Shown here: positions 1 through 12,995 of the stretch, piece by piece
Numbering within the stretch: position 1 is the stretch's first letter
Layout: each line of letters starts with the position of its first letter
Origin: Siphonodentalium dalli
Lineage: Eukaryota; Mollusca; Scaphopoda; Gadilida; Siphonodentaliidae
Length of the DNA: 64,000 bases
Direction of reading: 5' to 3'
Assembly: GCA_032622095.1 (NCBI GenBank)
Contig: CP136067.1
Coordinates: 131,381,990 to 131,445,989, forward strand
Position numbers and translations under genes: made by a program
The notes under the pieces: model-generated
The model's input: only the letters and a program-made list of their open reading frames with translations
What the model was told of the DNA's origin: nothing
Database searches by the model: none

Positions 1-74
1 AATGCTCCGAAAGCGCCGAAAGCGACAAAAAGTGCGTCGAAAGCGCCATTAGGAAGTGGCCCTAATAGGATTCC

Positions 75-139
75 ACAATAATGCACTGGCTCATGATATG
101 TAATTCTGCACAGCGCAGCTCCCGCCGTGAAAGGGTTAA
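75..139. mobile_element. Right end of a piggyBac-like element
   Basis: The stretch ends in AAAGGG followed by TTAA at 136-139, so read inward the terminus is CCCTTTCACGGCGGGAG, the piggyBac pattern of CCC/GGG ends next to TTAA. A diverged copy of the last 60 bases, with the same GCGCA-CTCCCGCC core, lies at 7585-7655. The other end is not visible and probably lies left of the window. The family call rests only on the terminal bases and the TTAA. Confidence 0.35.
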
Positions 140-3100
140 TGTAAAACATCAGACAAATCTGACTGGGTATCTTTAACAGCTGTCAGCGTTCCCCACAGCA
201 GCAAAATGAACGCTCTTTATGTGTCCCACATTGGGAAGAAACGGAAGGCATGCGGAGGGTTCAGTGCCGTTTCACATAAGAGCTTTCCAGTCAATGAATT
301 TCGTTCGTCGTATAATATAACTGAGTACGGATTGTAACTGGACACGAGAAGATTTCATAGTTTGATTATAATGGACGGATTTATAAACATCGCATACGTA
401 GTAGATACGTACATCTGAATTAATCTACAAACTCACTGTACTGAGTATTCTAGAAATGTATGAAAAATCAATTATACCAGTAATAAAATACCTCATTGTG
501 CACTGATATATGTATTTAATTTCACTCAACAGACATAACAAACATAATTGAAACACAATTAGTATACAATTTTGAGTACAATAGAACGTTCGCATGCATG
601 CCATTGCAAGTAAAATGAGAGGCAGGCTAAACGAACACATGTTTATAGTAATACCATGGGATTGGATGGGGTGATTATTGGGAAGCAATCACTATATATA
701 TGGCGGTATCAGTTGGTGGGATAAAGGTTGAGTGGGTTTAGGTGTGGGTTTCAGCTATGTATTGGCACATAATCTGGTGTTTGTCTCAAGGGCGGGCAGG
801 CCGGGTTGTGAGCAGTGGTACATAATTGTGAGATATTATATACCGAGGCCCCTTCGGGTCCACGAAAACCTTACCTTGTGTATATGTGGAACAATATACA
901 GACCCTATATCGCACATATATATACGCCGTTAGAGAGCTTAATCGAAATACAGGTGGTTAATTGGCCGCCCTTGCCAGGCTCATTGAATCGAATACAAGC
1001 TAAATATGCTAAATGTGCTCTGCATATATTATATGTATGATCTTTATAATTAGATGAATGTTCTGAACGTTTGTCACCATAGCAACATTTATCAAATGAC
1101 CCATCTTATGAAAAGCGACCATACATCCGTCGCCCATAATCCGAGTCATGATATAGTAAAGAGCGTCATCCATTATGGGATTTTGTGATCGTTTTCAACG
1201 TGTTACTTATGGATTCTTTTGTCGGTTTTCGCGATGCCTCTGACATACGAATAATTGTGATTCAGCTATTTTTCATATATCTCCTAAGTGGAAATTTGCT
1301 TAGGAAATGTGGTCAAATTTGGTAACAAATCGAACCGGGTATCTTTAACGTACTTATATATCGATGACCGGAGTATGTATGTGAGCGTTGTCAACGTGAA
1401 ACGTATGCCCAATCCCTGTTGTATTATTAACATAACAGTAAAATGAATAATGTGAAATAAAGAGCGTTTCGTATTATTATGTTTGCCATTGACATTCTTG
1501 TGGAAGACTCGTTAACAATGACATTTCGGCAAAAACATCACCATTTTTCTTCAAACAAATGTGGAAAAGGAAGTTGATATTAACTACACGAGTGTTTGAT
1601 TAAAAAGTTATAACTCGGCCGCTTGCGAAACTAAACCTGAATTTTTTTTTTTTTTAAATATACTCCAGATACCGTGGTATGGGACAATATATCACTAAAG
1701 TTCTTTAAATATATAACTTACGTGGCCATGATATTGGTACAGGAATAGACATTGCGGCTTCAAGTTGGCAGTATGTTCCCGGCCGCCTGCGCGGAGTACT
1801 AGTGAGTTGTTGCTATAAATAGAAAAACTAATAGTCACGTGTGACTATTCATTAGAGTAGTCGATAAACGCCGCCTGAACTTGACACACTATAACTATAT
1901 ACTCACATAGCCCATGCGCGTTTGTTACACTAAATGATATTCCGTGATTGGCGAACTTTCAATTGGGTTATTCGTTTCATATTCCAATAAAATATACCAT
2001 AACGCAAACCGACGTCACATCTTGTTGACCTCTAGATAACTATCTGTCGAAATAATAATTGGGCGTGTTTTCTAAGTGCGCGGCCATAGCTAATTACTAA
2101 TCCATCGATAATTCGCATGCAGAACATTGGGCTAATTTATAGTGCCGCTTGTTGTAATATATCCAAAGAAAAAAATCGAGCTGAGTATATAGAAATTATC
2201 TAGAAAAAAAACCATATAATTATAAGAAATGAATGTAGTTTGATTGTGTTTAATTGAGGGGTACCTGGTTCTGGCTGCCGGGGAAATTTAGTGCGAACCG
2301 CTTCGCCCTTTACGCATAACGTGCCGAAACGGGGATATATCAATATCCTGCAACAACACACACCCAAACTATATTAAAGATGCACAAACCGAATTAACGC
2401 CCCCAAATTACTATTTATTTGACTTCTGGGGTAAACAATTATTTGATTCGAGTCGAGGAACCCACCCATTAATGCTCAGAGTGATCAGATATCGATTTTT
2501 TATATTTGTTGTTTCTCGAGATGTGCACTTATTTCTGGCCTGAAAAAAAAGTCATCAAATTGGACACAACTGCGGATGAAGATGGATAACTCTAAAATCA
2601 AGTGGTAATACGGCCATATTTCGTTGAACAAGATGTTGATAAATAAGACTTTTTTGGAAATGTTAAACCATAGTGAAAAGTGTTTGGCATTATTTTGTTG
2701 TAATTAATAGATTCTGATAACTAAAGCATATTTTGAAGAAATTTTGTTGTTGTAACTTGATGATATGGGACCGTCTGATCGGATTGGGTACCTTTAATTT
2801 CTTAAAATAAAAAAAATGACCTCGACCTTTACCAATAATTAGACTGATCTCATGGATTGTATGCCACGATTTTGCATATCTATAAATGTTGTCTGTTCTA
2901 ACACTGATATGGGCGAAAAATAGCACCGATTCTCAGTTCACTTGTTCTGGGTTGAGAGAACCTCGAAATGCCATTCCGGTGCAATTTAGATACAAAATGA
3001 TAATATACGACACTTGCCCTTTCCATATTCCATCCGCGAACTTATGTACCTTGTTTTCTATACATAAGTAAATAATTGAATTGAATTGGTAGTTCTTCGT

Positions 3101-3459
3101 GGTTCTTCGATACCAATATGCTTCTTGTCCGACGAGCGAGGGATTTCACGTACAACAAGTTCGTGATTTTTATTGATAAATATTTTCAAAGATTCGTTAA
3201 TCAACGCTAATTCCCCTGTGGGCACTGACACGTCTGGATCGAACAATGATTCTTTTTTTGTAATCCATTCCATGATGTGATTTAATAACTCTCACTTCTT
3301 GACAGCAGGTTTTGTCTGGTTGTAAGTATTAAGACAAATAAAGGCGTTGAAATTTGTACCATAAACGAATTTTGACATGCCTGTCTGACAATTTTATCAA
3401 TAGCCACTGGCCAGACTGGCAGCTATAGGTTATTACTATATATACGTGTTATTCGTTTA
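140..3459. other. AT-rich stretch without a supported gene
   Basis: Only short ORFs occur and none resembles a known domain. The best-looking is on the minus strand at 3058-3273 (71 codons, normal amino-acid mix), but nothing supports its expression. The 12-mer AACGCTCTTTAT, which recurs across the window, is at 209-220 and, reversed, at 1457-1468. Confidence 0.5.
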
Positions 3460-3492
3460 TTGGGGGACTGTACACTAAATACATCCATTTAT

Positions 3493-3982
3493 CAAGTCAG
3501 GCACATCCTGAATTCCACTATTATAGTGGTATATGGCCATTACCGTTTTGTGAATTTGATAAAAGAGGGATAATCCAAAATCATGTTTCACACAAATTAT
3601 TCAAAATCAGTGTCATAATTCTGTATTACATATATATATTTAAGTCCAGGAAAATGATTAGTCATGACGTCACATGACAAGCTTATTGACAACCCTATTA
3701 CCATTCAATTAATTGTAATGTTGTTATGAAGGAGCGACTGAGTCATCCTGTTATTTTCATTTAGAAAGGCATATATTGGTAATATTAATGAAAACAAAGC
3801 TGGCGCAAAAGATTGCACTACAAATTGTAGACTGTTCATTCGCTGCGATATTGTTAAGAGTGATATTTGGCCGTGCACTGGTATGCGCCGTCTTCTATTC
3901 CCGAAGCAAATAAGGGAAACATGAATATGTTATGGTCATATACCACTATAATAGCGGAATTCAGGATGTGCCTGACCTATTT
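3493..3982. mobile_element. MITE family B inserted in family C
   Basis: The termini are inverted repeats of about 45 bp, starting GTCAGGCACATCCTGAATTC and continuing through CTATTATAGTGGTATATG. The sequence on both sides is the interrupted family C, with a short duplicated ATTTAT at the junctions. Diverged relatives occur at 31040-31810, with an isolated terminus near 35745-35770. Confidence 0.6.
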
Positions 3983-4120
3983 ATGGGGCCGTCTCCTATT
4001 ATATTCAGCTATAATATATACAACAAATGAATGAGTTTGAGCCAGGGATGAGTGAAAAATATGCACCCCTTTGCTCTATGAACGATGTAAACAGAATGGC
4101 AATCATAATGAAAATGAGTT

Positions 4121-4500
4121 AAAGTGACGTGAAACACTCCGGTAGGGTGATCAAATAGAAATGGAGAATAATCTTGTTCAAAGTAGTTATTTTTACAAAT
4201 AGTATATCTAAATTTACAACACACACCCTCATTCATATGTATTGGTTAAACGCAGTGACTCTCGGTGGTGAAACCATTTTCGTTAGTTTATTGCCCATAG
4301 ATGAGTCCCGAATCGAGTAGTAAATATTTACAATTGAGCGTAGTTCAGACGATGTTTTATATGGAGTGGTACAGTCGATTTGCTTCAGATTTTCGGCCGT
4401 GTTAGTAGAATGTTGAATTCCTCCAATTAGCATAGTGCCTGAACACTAACTTAGCAGTTCCACGCACCCGAACAAGTACATAACATGTCTTTAATGGCTC
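4121..4500 (-). pseudogene. Coding remnant repeated at 19.3-19.6 kb
   Basis: On the minus strand two reading frames meet here. One, from 4433, contains KQID..PYKTSSELRS.VNIY..IRD...GNK..(K/Q)M(V/I)SP.RV. The other, from 4236, contains GVCCKFRYTI and EQDYSPFL(F/Y)D.PTGVFH(V/I)TL. Both peptides are found again, diverged, at 19318-19598, and the differences are mostly conservative, which suggests an ancestral protein rather than chance ORFs. A CC-x-x-x-Y word followed by an FD..TG..H segment loosely recalls the C-terminal domain of vanin/biotinidase proteins, but that is only an impression. A stop and a frameshift separate the parts here, so this copy is not functional. Confidence 0.4.
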
Positions 4501-4674
4501 GTGCCATAAACTCATTTTCATTATAATTACCATGTTGTACATCGTTCATAGAGCACATGAGTATATTTTGCACTCACCCCTGGCTCAAATTTATTCATTT
4601 GTTGCATATAGTATGTTGAGTATAACAGGAATGGTCCCATAAATGGTTGTATTTAGTGTACAGTCCCCATTTAA

Positions 4675-6228
4675 AGTACATGTAAGGCGGAGACAAATAA
4701 AGCGATTGTTGGGGCTATAATGCTAACGACCTATTGAACTTATTGTCTCACCAGTTCCTATGTGAACTACTCATCAATTGATCATTTAGTACAACAATTG
4801 TTAAAGGGCGCATGTTGATTCGTTGCAAGACCCTCCAAATGGTGAGCACTGATCCCCGCTCTAAGGAAGAACCCTATCGTATATATCGAGTGGGTTCTTC
4901 ATTTTCTTTTTTTTGTCTTCAGGTTGAACACTCATGATTATAATTTATTATACCGATACACCCTAAGAATTATTCAGAACCAACAGGTTCTTCCATATAG
5001 GAAGTGGGTTCTTCACTTTCCGAAGAACCAAGTTCGGTCTTCAGAACCAAATGAAGTGAGAAGAACCAAATCTGATTTACAAAACAATTAGTTATAATTC
5101 TTGGTAATACAACGAGTTATGCGGGTGCTTATCTGAACATAATTTCCCTAGTAAAAACACTCTGGTAAAACATAATATACCAGTCTATTATCTGGATTTA
5201 CCCCGGGATACACCAGGGTCAATTTCACTTACCGGGGTCCACGAAACATGTAAAACCATGGTACACCAAGATATACTTGCAAACCAATAAACACAAGAAT
5301 ACTGTCTGCAGCACCGGGATATTACACAATACACTTCACTTACCGGGGTACATCACCCATCTGATACCAACATATACCTTGTTAAATATAGGTTTTATGG
5401 GGTAAAGGTTAATTGCTGGTGATACACCAATTATGTATGCTGGACCAAGCAGGTATGGCTTATAGTAAAACTCATGGGTAAGGGGAAGTAACCAGGGTTG
5501 ACCACTTGGCTATGTATACATGTAGGGGTATCATAATGCATATTAATAATGGATGCGTTAGTTATTGCATCCGATACTTGATATAACATTTATTTTCGTT
5601 TTGCATACACCAGCACAATGTGAGCCATTATCAATATATCTAAAAATAGATATATGTTCTTCATAAATATTATACTGTTTTTTTCTCAAATTATTCGATT
5701 TAGCCAAAGAACGCGAAAATTACAGTTTAGACAAAAATAACGGTACTTGTTCTGAACAGCATCAGTTTGCCCTACCACCATCACAGCAATTCAGCAGGAC
5801 CACTTAACAAGGGGTGGCTCCTATATCCACAATGGCACATATTGCTGAAATGATTAGAATCACACGAAAGATAACTCTATTTCTGTTTCTGTGATTAATT
5901 GGCTTCATAGCTATCCACACAGACACAGTGCATGCCTGCATACTGGTAGCGTTGATTACTCATTCAGTGATATGTTGATCTTTTCCCTCTTTGCTATTAT
6001 ATTCGTAATATGCTACATATTTGACATAAAATTATGAACGATCTGACCGTGTACGTACATGTATTGGCGGGATGATGACAAGAGTTATGTGACTGTCGTT
6101 GGCAATGGCAACACACGTTACAAGTAACATGACCCTGCCTCGGAAGATATTCTAATATAAGATAATGATACGTCTGACCTCTGTGTAGTACAGACCTCGT
6201 GTGTACCCTTGCATGCAAGTTCACTTAA
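4675..6228. other. No gene; short motif repeats
   Basis: From 4868 to 5072 the word GGTTCTTC and its inverse GAAGAACC recur at least six times, as if from a decayed fold-back repeat. From 5200 to 5350 the phrase CACTTACCGGGGT recurs. No coding region or RNA gene was recognised. Confidence 0.5.
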
Positions 6229-6652
6229 CCCTTTACCCAACAAAACGGCAAAAAACGCCCAAATAAAGCTTCAACAACCTAAAATATCTTCGGTCTGTCT
6301 CAATAACACCATACAAATATGGATATCATTGGAACCGGTTCATTGACTACATTGTGATGGTTACAGTTATGCCCTGTGCCAATGCATTCTCTTGTATATG
6401 CGAGTCGACCATAGGTCGCCTCGCATATATAAGAGAATGCATTGGCCTAAAAAAATCTTTTTTAACACTTTTTACCATTTTTTCTTACATTCTTTAACAA
6501 TTTTATAATTTCTTCTTACATTTTTTAACAATTTTATCATTTTTAATATGTGTTAAGCCAATGCATTCTCTTATATATGCTAGGCGACATATGGTCGACT
6601 CGCATATATAAGAGAATGCATTGGCACAGGGCCGTTCTGTTTGGGTAAAGGG
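6229..6652. mobile_element. piggyBac-like MITE, copy 1
   Basis: The ends are CCCTTTACCCAACA and its inverse, each flanked by TTAA (6225-6228 and 6653-6656). Inside each end sits a roughly 70-bp palindrome (6380-6450 and 6556-6628) built from GCATTCTCTTATATATGCGA and its inverse around a GTCGAC-containing loop. The middle is T-rich (TTTTAACACTTTTTACC-type). There is no transposase, so the element is non-autonomous. Copies 2 and 3 are at 41716-42171 and 49048-49439. Confidence 0.85.
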
Positions 6653-6785
6653 TTAACCAAAGTCCACACTCCGCTTACTCTGTAAGTGTTCTTTCAGAAC
6701 AGAACCATTCAACAAAGTTAACAAAACTATCTAAATAAAGTGGGTAAATTATCTCTCCACGACTGGTGTTTCGTGACATTTTTGA

Positions 6786-6957
6786 AAACCTTGGGTCAAT
6801 GCATTATCTTATATATAATTATGCGAGTCTCACATATTGGGGGCCTCGCATATATAAAATAAAACACTGGTCTAATAATATTTATCTTGACCTTGTATAA
6901 ACCAGTGTATTCTCTTATATATGCGAGTCTCACATAGGGAGCCTCGCATATATAAGG
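6786..6957. repeat. Two diverged copies of the hairpin module
   Basis: Segments 6786-6872 and 6899-6957 are decayed versions of the TTATATATGCGAGTC / CTCGCATATATAA palindrome found inside the neighbouring MITE. The loop differs (CTCACAT...GGGAGC), so this is an older or different subfamily. No terminal repeats are evident. Confidence 0.6.
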
Positions 6958-7133
6958 CAAGAAAGCTATAGTTAGAAATGGTAACGCCCATAAATATCAT
7001 ATTATTATGTATATATAACATATAAAATATACTGGTTTCATGAATGCACCACCTCAGTTTTCAATTATTGGAGATTCGCATATATTCGATTGTTGAACAT
7101 ATTTATTGTGACCCACAACGTATATATACAATA

Positions 7134-7317
7134 CAGTAATGCCCAAAGTAATTGACCACTTAACCACAGCAGAATTATGGGTAATTTTTCAGGATTTAGT
7201 CGGAATCTCGACGAGAGCTTTCCGATGAATGGCAACAAGCCATATTTCCGACTAAATCCTGAAAACTTACCCATAATTCTGCTGTTGTTAAGTGGTCAAT
7301 TACTTTGGACATTACTG
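7134..7317. mobile_element. Tc1/mariner-like MITE
   Basis: The element is a near-complete palindrome of 184 bp. It begins CAGTAATGCCCAAAGTAATT, ends with the inverse, and is flanked by TA on both sides (7132-7133 and 7318-7319). CAGT termini at a TA target fit Tc1/mariner. A half copy is at 19599-19711. Confidence 0.75.
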
Positions 7318-7584
7318 TACACATATTATTATAGACATTGATAGGATCGGAGCACAAGTTGCGGAACTTATCAGAGCCCCTCTCCTCTGGCATTCGGCTG
7401 CTAATAAATGTATTTAGAGAGAGGTTCAAAAATGTATGTTTAAAGTGGCTGCTGCATGCTGTTGCTGTTTGTAGTGGCTATGGTCTCGGGTTAGGGGAGT
7501 AGGATAGCATTTTTTATGAGAATTACGAGAAGCGGTCAGTCGAGGAAATAAATGAATGGACTGTCTCGCAAATGCGCGTATATG

Positions 7585-7655
7585 TACGATAATGCACTGG
7601 CGCAGGACCTTCAATGATGTCACAGCGCATCTCCCGCCATCAAAGAGTTAAGCTA
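7585..7655. repeat. Second copy of the window-start element end
   Basis: The text GCACTGGC...CACAGCGCATCTCCCGCC...GTTAA matches 75-139 with scattered substitutions. The terminal CCCTTT is mutated to CTCTTT, so it is probably an old piggyBac-like end. The opposite end was not found. Confidence 0.35.
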
Positions 7656-8139
7656 AATGACACTACAACTGAATACTTGAAATATATATTACAAATTGAG
7701 CAAATTGAGGCATGGAGAAACGAAGGAAATAAACACACCTCTCAAAAAATCTGTCTCAGGATCGGTTTACACTGTTTAGTGTGTGCCTAATATGCTATAT
7801 CCGGTGGGATGTTCTCGGTCGTTCCATAGATCACGGTAAATTACTATCACAAAACACTGTACTTATTTATACGTAATGCAGTCTGTGTATTACGTCTGTT
7901 TAGCGACCAATTTGGATCGCATGGATGATGAATGTGAGATATTATGTTGTCAAAATTGATGGCTGAAGATTACTAATCGCTTTAAAAGGACAACTATCAT
8001 ATATTATTAACTTTAATCGATAACACGGTTGTTAGTAATGTAGTGTAATGGTTTATTATCCATAACAATATCTGCTACATGATAATTAGATAAATAACAT
8101 GATTAAACTGCACTCAATATAAAGAAAACAACAACGATA

Positions 8140-8515
8140 TAAGCATCACCCATCATCACCGCCAAGACATCGTCTACGGAAATATCACCATCACCATTAC
8201 CACCATCATCATCATCGTCGTCGTTGGTAGGGTCATCTTCATCGGTGTCGTCATCGCCTACGTCATCATAATCAGCATCATCGTTATCATCATAATCATC
8301 ATTATCATCATCATCACCATTATTATCACCGTCATCATCGTCATCATCATCATCATCATTATCATCATCATTGGCATTAGTACTTTATAGGCATATCGTC
8401 ATAATTGTCTACATCATAATTATCATCATCGTTTTCGTCATCACCATCGTCAGCAGCAGCATCGTCATCGTCATTATCATCAGCATCAGTACTCTATATG
8501 CGTATTACCATTACC
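8140..8515. repeat. CAT/CGT-rich trinucleotide microsatellite
   Basis: About 375 bases are dominated by CAT, CAC and CGT triplets (ATCATCATC, CGTCATCATCG), interrupted by single substitutions. The stretch is imperfect and therefore probably old. Confidence 0.9.
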
Positions 8516-10344
8516 ATCACTCTTTGCATTACACTCAGCTGACATGATGGCTGGCAGCTGACTTTTATCCTTATCGCTGCGATGTCCTTCATTGGACTAG
8601 CTGGCTCTGTTATACGATTTTGTCGACAGATTTTGTTTTATAAAACCACAAAACAGACTGATACAAGGTCATGTGTTCGGACTATCATTATTGACATCTA
8701 CATGTCAAGCCAGCGACCGTGCGTGGTGAACACTGAAACATAGATCTTCATGTAGAGTGAGGAATATTTTTGAAACGATATACATATGATGACACTATAG
8801 TGTGTTGACGAATTCTCGAGTTATACATATATACTTCGGCGATGGCACAAGTGCTCTATCGGCAATCCATTAACGCACGTGGCGTTCTGTGTTTATTACA
8901 CACCACCAGTCCTAGAATCAACGTAAAAAACGTAAAATGTTTATTCAAGTACATACAGAGCTTGTTTTGTCATGTGTGATTATGCTTTCATTTTAAAGTT
9001 CCAGTTCATGGTTGAGACGAACGTCATTTAAGTCGTATGGCGTCATACGGATTTGTTAATATGACACAACAGGAACATAGTATTTCCAGTAACAAGCGTG
9101 TAGTAAAGTAAATGTTGAAAACGAAATTCGAAATCCCAAAACCACTTGCCCTATTCGACACCACGCTGTCACTGTGTCGCAATTGATTTGTCTAGCATGG
9201 CCAAAGCAGGGTTCGAGCTGCCACTTGCAAAAACTGCCAGTCAAAAATAGTTCACATTTGGCAAAAAAATATGTTCATTTTGGCAAAAGTGTTGTCAATT
9301 TACGATCTAATTCCCAAAGAAATTGAAAAAATATTGATCAATCAATACCAACATTTTTCGGGAAACTCTTACAATATTATTGTATTGGCGGTGTTTTATC
9401 AGGGTTATGAAAAGTTAACACGTCTATCAAGATGCAATTAATCTGATAGCATAAGTGTCGACGGGTGGAGGGATTACTAGTACTTTGAGGGATTACTAGT
9501 ACTTTAAGTGTTGGTGTTTACACATAGCTAATCTTCGCACCTTTCTGACGAAGAAACACTTCTAAAATATTATTTTTCAGTTACTGGTTTATTGTTTTAT
9601 GATAAACCACAATAGACGGACGAGAATAATTAATAAATAACTGCTTTCCTATCGATGTAAAAAGTCGTCCAAACAGCGATTGTCGAAATACAAGACTCAT
9701 TGTTAAAGAAACTAATTCTATCAGTGTTAGCATTTGGCAATTTTAAAGAGAATTTAGCAAAAATGTTTTAATTTGGCAAATTTAAATATCGGTCCAGTGC
9801 CGACAGTGAGTGTAGGGTGCGAATTGTGCGAATCATCTCTCAGTCTATAAAAGTGTCATCGTTTCTTTCTGTGCTGACACATATTATTTCGATAGGTTTT
9901 CCCGCACAACTGAGCCATCTGTGTCGAGTCTCATTTCTAATAAATGAAAACAAAATCGATGTATTGGTTAAAATTAAAGCCTAGATTTGAAGTAAATTGG
10001 AGTGCTGTACAAAACACACAATGATCACTGACATTAAATCGAGCAAAACTCTAATAATGCAAATTTTATCGATTGGTCTCATGCATTCTCAGACCAATCA
10101 GAATGTTTTCAATTGTATACAATGTTCTCAGATAAATTTAATCGCCACTTGCTCAATCGTTTATCATAATACGTCTGCGTCGACATCGTAACTATCCTTC
10201 GATTTCATACATATTCATATAATCACACACCATATGCATTCACACAATTAGCTTCCGTAAGAATCAGTACAAATCGCGATACGATTACACGAACGTTTCC
10301 GACGTTCATCTGGCAATTACTGAAGTGGCCACTTCATAGATGAG
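8516..10344. other. No gene; minor repeats
   Basis: A tandem duplication of GAGGGATTACTAGTACTTT lies at 9469-9507. The word TTTGGCAAA recurs around 9250-9290 and 9735-9780. None of the ORFs (all under 70 codons) is recognisable. Confidence 0.5.
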
Positions 10345-10928
10345 CACCTACGTCACTTCAAACCGACCGTGTGCGCGTGCTCACTGTGTGGTGTCCACTC
10401 CACAAAAAGCAATGTACCACCGATGTCACTTCAAGCCGACCGTGTGTGCGTGCTCACCGTGTGGTGTCCACTCCACAAAAAGAAATGTACCACCGATGTC
10501 ATTTCAAGTCGACCGTGTGTGCGTGCTCACTGTGTGGTGTCCACTCCACACAAAGCAATGTACCACCGATGTCACTTCAAGCCGACCGTGTGTGCGTGCT
10601 CACCGTGTGGTGTCCACTCCACAAACAGAAATGTACCACCGATGTCATTTCAAGCCGACCGTGTGTGCGTGCTCACTGTGTGGTGTCCACTTCACAAAAA
10701 GAAATGTACCACCGATGTCACTTCAAGCCGACCGCGTGTGCGTGCTCACTGTGTGGTGTCCACTCACAAAAAGCAATGTACCATCGATGTCACTTCAAGC
10801 CGATCGTGTGCGCGTGCTCACTGTGTGGGGTCCACTCCACAAAAAGCAATGTACCACCGATATCACTTCAAGCCGACCATGTGTGCTCACTGTGTGGTGT
10901 CCACTCCACAAAAAGAAATGTACCACCT
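10345..10928. repeat. 73-bp tandem array, about 8 copies
   Basis: The unit runs ...TGTCACTTCAAGCCGACCGTG... through GTGTGGTGTCCACTCCAC and repeats every 73 bases; three successive GCCGAC or GTCGAC words end at 10440, 10513 and 10586. Because 73 is not a multiple of three and the unit lacks stops on the plus strand, all three plus frames stay open for about 200 codons with the same cycling peptide. These ORFs are artefacts of the repeat. Confidence 0.95.
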
Positions 10929-11065
10929 AGTATCGTATCCACGCCCTTGTTGTGTGTTGTTATTTGGTAACTGTGTTATAATTTGAACAATATATGTTAC
11001 TTACAATTGTTGTGGTAGTTTTGAAAAGTTGTTCAAATTATTGATGTTCTATTACAAGAAATGAC

Positions 11066-11175
11066 TTGCAGATCGATTGGGGTCATTTGTTTTGACCGGC
11101 AGAGTAAACAAAATCTGTGTGAATCCATAATTACTCCGCCGGTCAAAATTCAAAGACCCCAATCGATCTGCAGGT
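11066..11175. repeat. Short inverted repeat
   Basis: CTTGCAGATCGATTGGGGTC at about 11069 and its inverse near 11155-11175 enclose a loop with a second pair, TTTTGACCGGC and GCCGGTCAAAA. The total is about 110 bp. It is probably a small fold-back MITE; no TSD was identified. Confidence 0.6.
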
Positions 11176-11457
11176 AAATTTCTTAAATATTAACCCTATC
11201 TTTACAACATACTCATTGACGAATAGTCGTTTTAGGAAAGTTCAGCAGCGTCGTTTGGCGAACTTAATCCTTCTACACTTATACATGTAGACATTTTTCT
11301 TATGTCTGTCGTCTGCTATCGTATTACCTGAACAGCATCCATCTGAATAATAGGCCACACCAATGTATACGTTTATAGTTGAATGGGAGATTCCATTCAG
11401 TATAGAAAGCCCTGTGGTCTGACGCGTGATGTTATCCTCTCGTTCGATACACACCAG

Positions 11458-12830
11458 ATGGGTTATGGCGATGCTGATGAAGACATGTATGCCGCATAAT
11501 GCCTTGCTCAATTCATAGAATTTAGATCGGTTATGGCGATGCTGATGAAGACATGTATGCCACATAATGCCTTGCTCGATTCATAGAATTTAGATCGGTT
11601 ATGGCGATGCTGATGAAGACATGTATGCCACATAATGCCTTGCTCGATTCATAGAATTTAGATCGGTCATGGCGATGCTGATGAGGACATGTATGCCACA
11701 TAATGCCTTGCTCGATTCATAGAATTTATATCGGTTATGGCGATGCTGATGAAGACATGTATGCCGCATAATGCCTTGCTCAATTCATAGAATTTAGATC
11801 GGTTATGGCGATGCTGATGAAGACATGTATGCCACATAATGCCTTGCTCGATTCATAGAATTTAGATCGGTTATGGCGATGCTGATGAAGACATGTATGC
11901 CACATAATGCCTTGCTCGATTCATAGAATTTAGATCGGTCATGGCGATGCTGATGAAGTGATGAAGTCATGTATGCCACATAATGCCTTGCTCGATTCAT
12001 AGAATTTATATCGGTTATGGCGATGCTGATGAAGACATGTATGCCACAAAATGCCTTGCTCGATTCATAGAATTTAGATCGGTCATGGCGATGCTGATGA
12101 AGACATGTATGCCACACAATGCCTTGCTCGATTCATAGAATTTAGATCGGTCATGGCGATGCTGATGAAGACATGTATGCCACATAATGCCTTGCTCGAT
12201 TCATAGAATTTAGATCGGTTATGGCGATGCTGATGAAGACATGTATGCCACATAATGCCTTGCTCGATTCATAGAATTTAGATCGGTCATGGCGATGCTG
12301 ATGAAGACATGTATGCCACATAATGCCTTGCTCGATTCATAGAATTTATATCGGTTATGGCGATGCTGATGAAGACATGTATGTCACATAATGCCTTGCT
12401 CGATTCATAGAATTTAGATCGGTTATGGCGATGCTGATGAAGACATGTATGCCACATAATGCCTTGCTCGATTCATAGAATTTAGATCGGTTATGGCGAT
12501 GCTGATGAAGACATGTATGCCACATAATGCCTTGCTCGATTCATAGAATTTAGATCGGTTATGGCGATGCTGATGAAGACATGTATGCCACATAACGCCT
12601 TGCTCGATTCATAGAATTTAGATCGGTTATGGCGATGCTGATGAGGACATGTATGCCACATAATGCCTTGCTCGATTCACATAATTTAGATCGGTTATGG
12701 CGATGCTGATGAAGACATGTATGCCACATAATGCCTTGCTCGATTCATAGAATTTAGATCGGTTATGGCGATGCCGATGCAGACATGTATGCCACATAAT
12801 GCCTTGCTCAATTCATAGAATTTAGAATCG
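11458..12830. repeat. 68-bp tandem array, about 20 copies
   Basis: The unit contains GGTTATGGCGATGCTGATGA, CATGTATGCCACATAATGCC and CTCGATTCATAGAATTTA. Copies differ by one to three bases; variants such as GGTCATGG, ATTTATAT and a 9-bp duplicated TGATGAAG near 11956 are shared between some units, suggesting higher-order amplification. Minus-strand ORFs across it are repeat artefacts. Confidence 0.95.
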
Positions 12831-12879
12831 TTCGGATCGTTTTTTTTAGTATATAAAACTAGCCTGTGTCTAAAATTTG

Positions 12880-12945
12880 CAGAATGAGGTCCACACGACG
12901 GGATAGCATCACCACATTCACCCTCTGTGAACCTTATTTTGCTTA
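12880..12945. repeat. Half copy of the 27.3-kb palindrome
   Basis: GCAGAATGAGGTCC...GCATCACCACATTCACCCTC...CTTATTTTGC matches one arm of the palindrome at 27283-27527 with several substitutions. It is a solo, degraded arm. Confidence 0.6.
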
Positions 12946-12995
12946 GGCCTATACTCGTGGTGACACCTTCCTGTTTACAAAATATATACTAGCAC

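Larger units (their letters stand above)
3460..4674. mobile_element. Fold-back MITE (family C), interrupted twice
   Basis: The left end (GGGGGACTGTACACTAAATA) is the inverse of the right end near 4674. The arms resume at 3983-4120 and 4501-4674. They share the same sequence, inverted, around an ATGAATGAG-type segment and the word AATCATAATGAAAATGA. An uninterrupted copy at 36126-36479 shows the original layout. Two other repeats are inserted: family B at about 3493-3982 and a protein-coding remnant at about 4121-4500. This makes C the oldest of the three. Confidence 0.7.

Noticed and set aside
1-81. Open frame from the window edge with APK repeats ending at a TAA (79-81)
   Set aside because: It has only 26 codons of low-complexity A/P/K/S, lies next to a transposon end and has no upstream context. 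It could be the end of a coding region outside the window but cannot be supported.
10340-10986. Three overlapping plus-strand ORFs of about 200 codons
   Set aside because: They are the same 73-bp repeat read in three frames.
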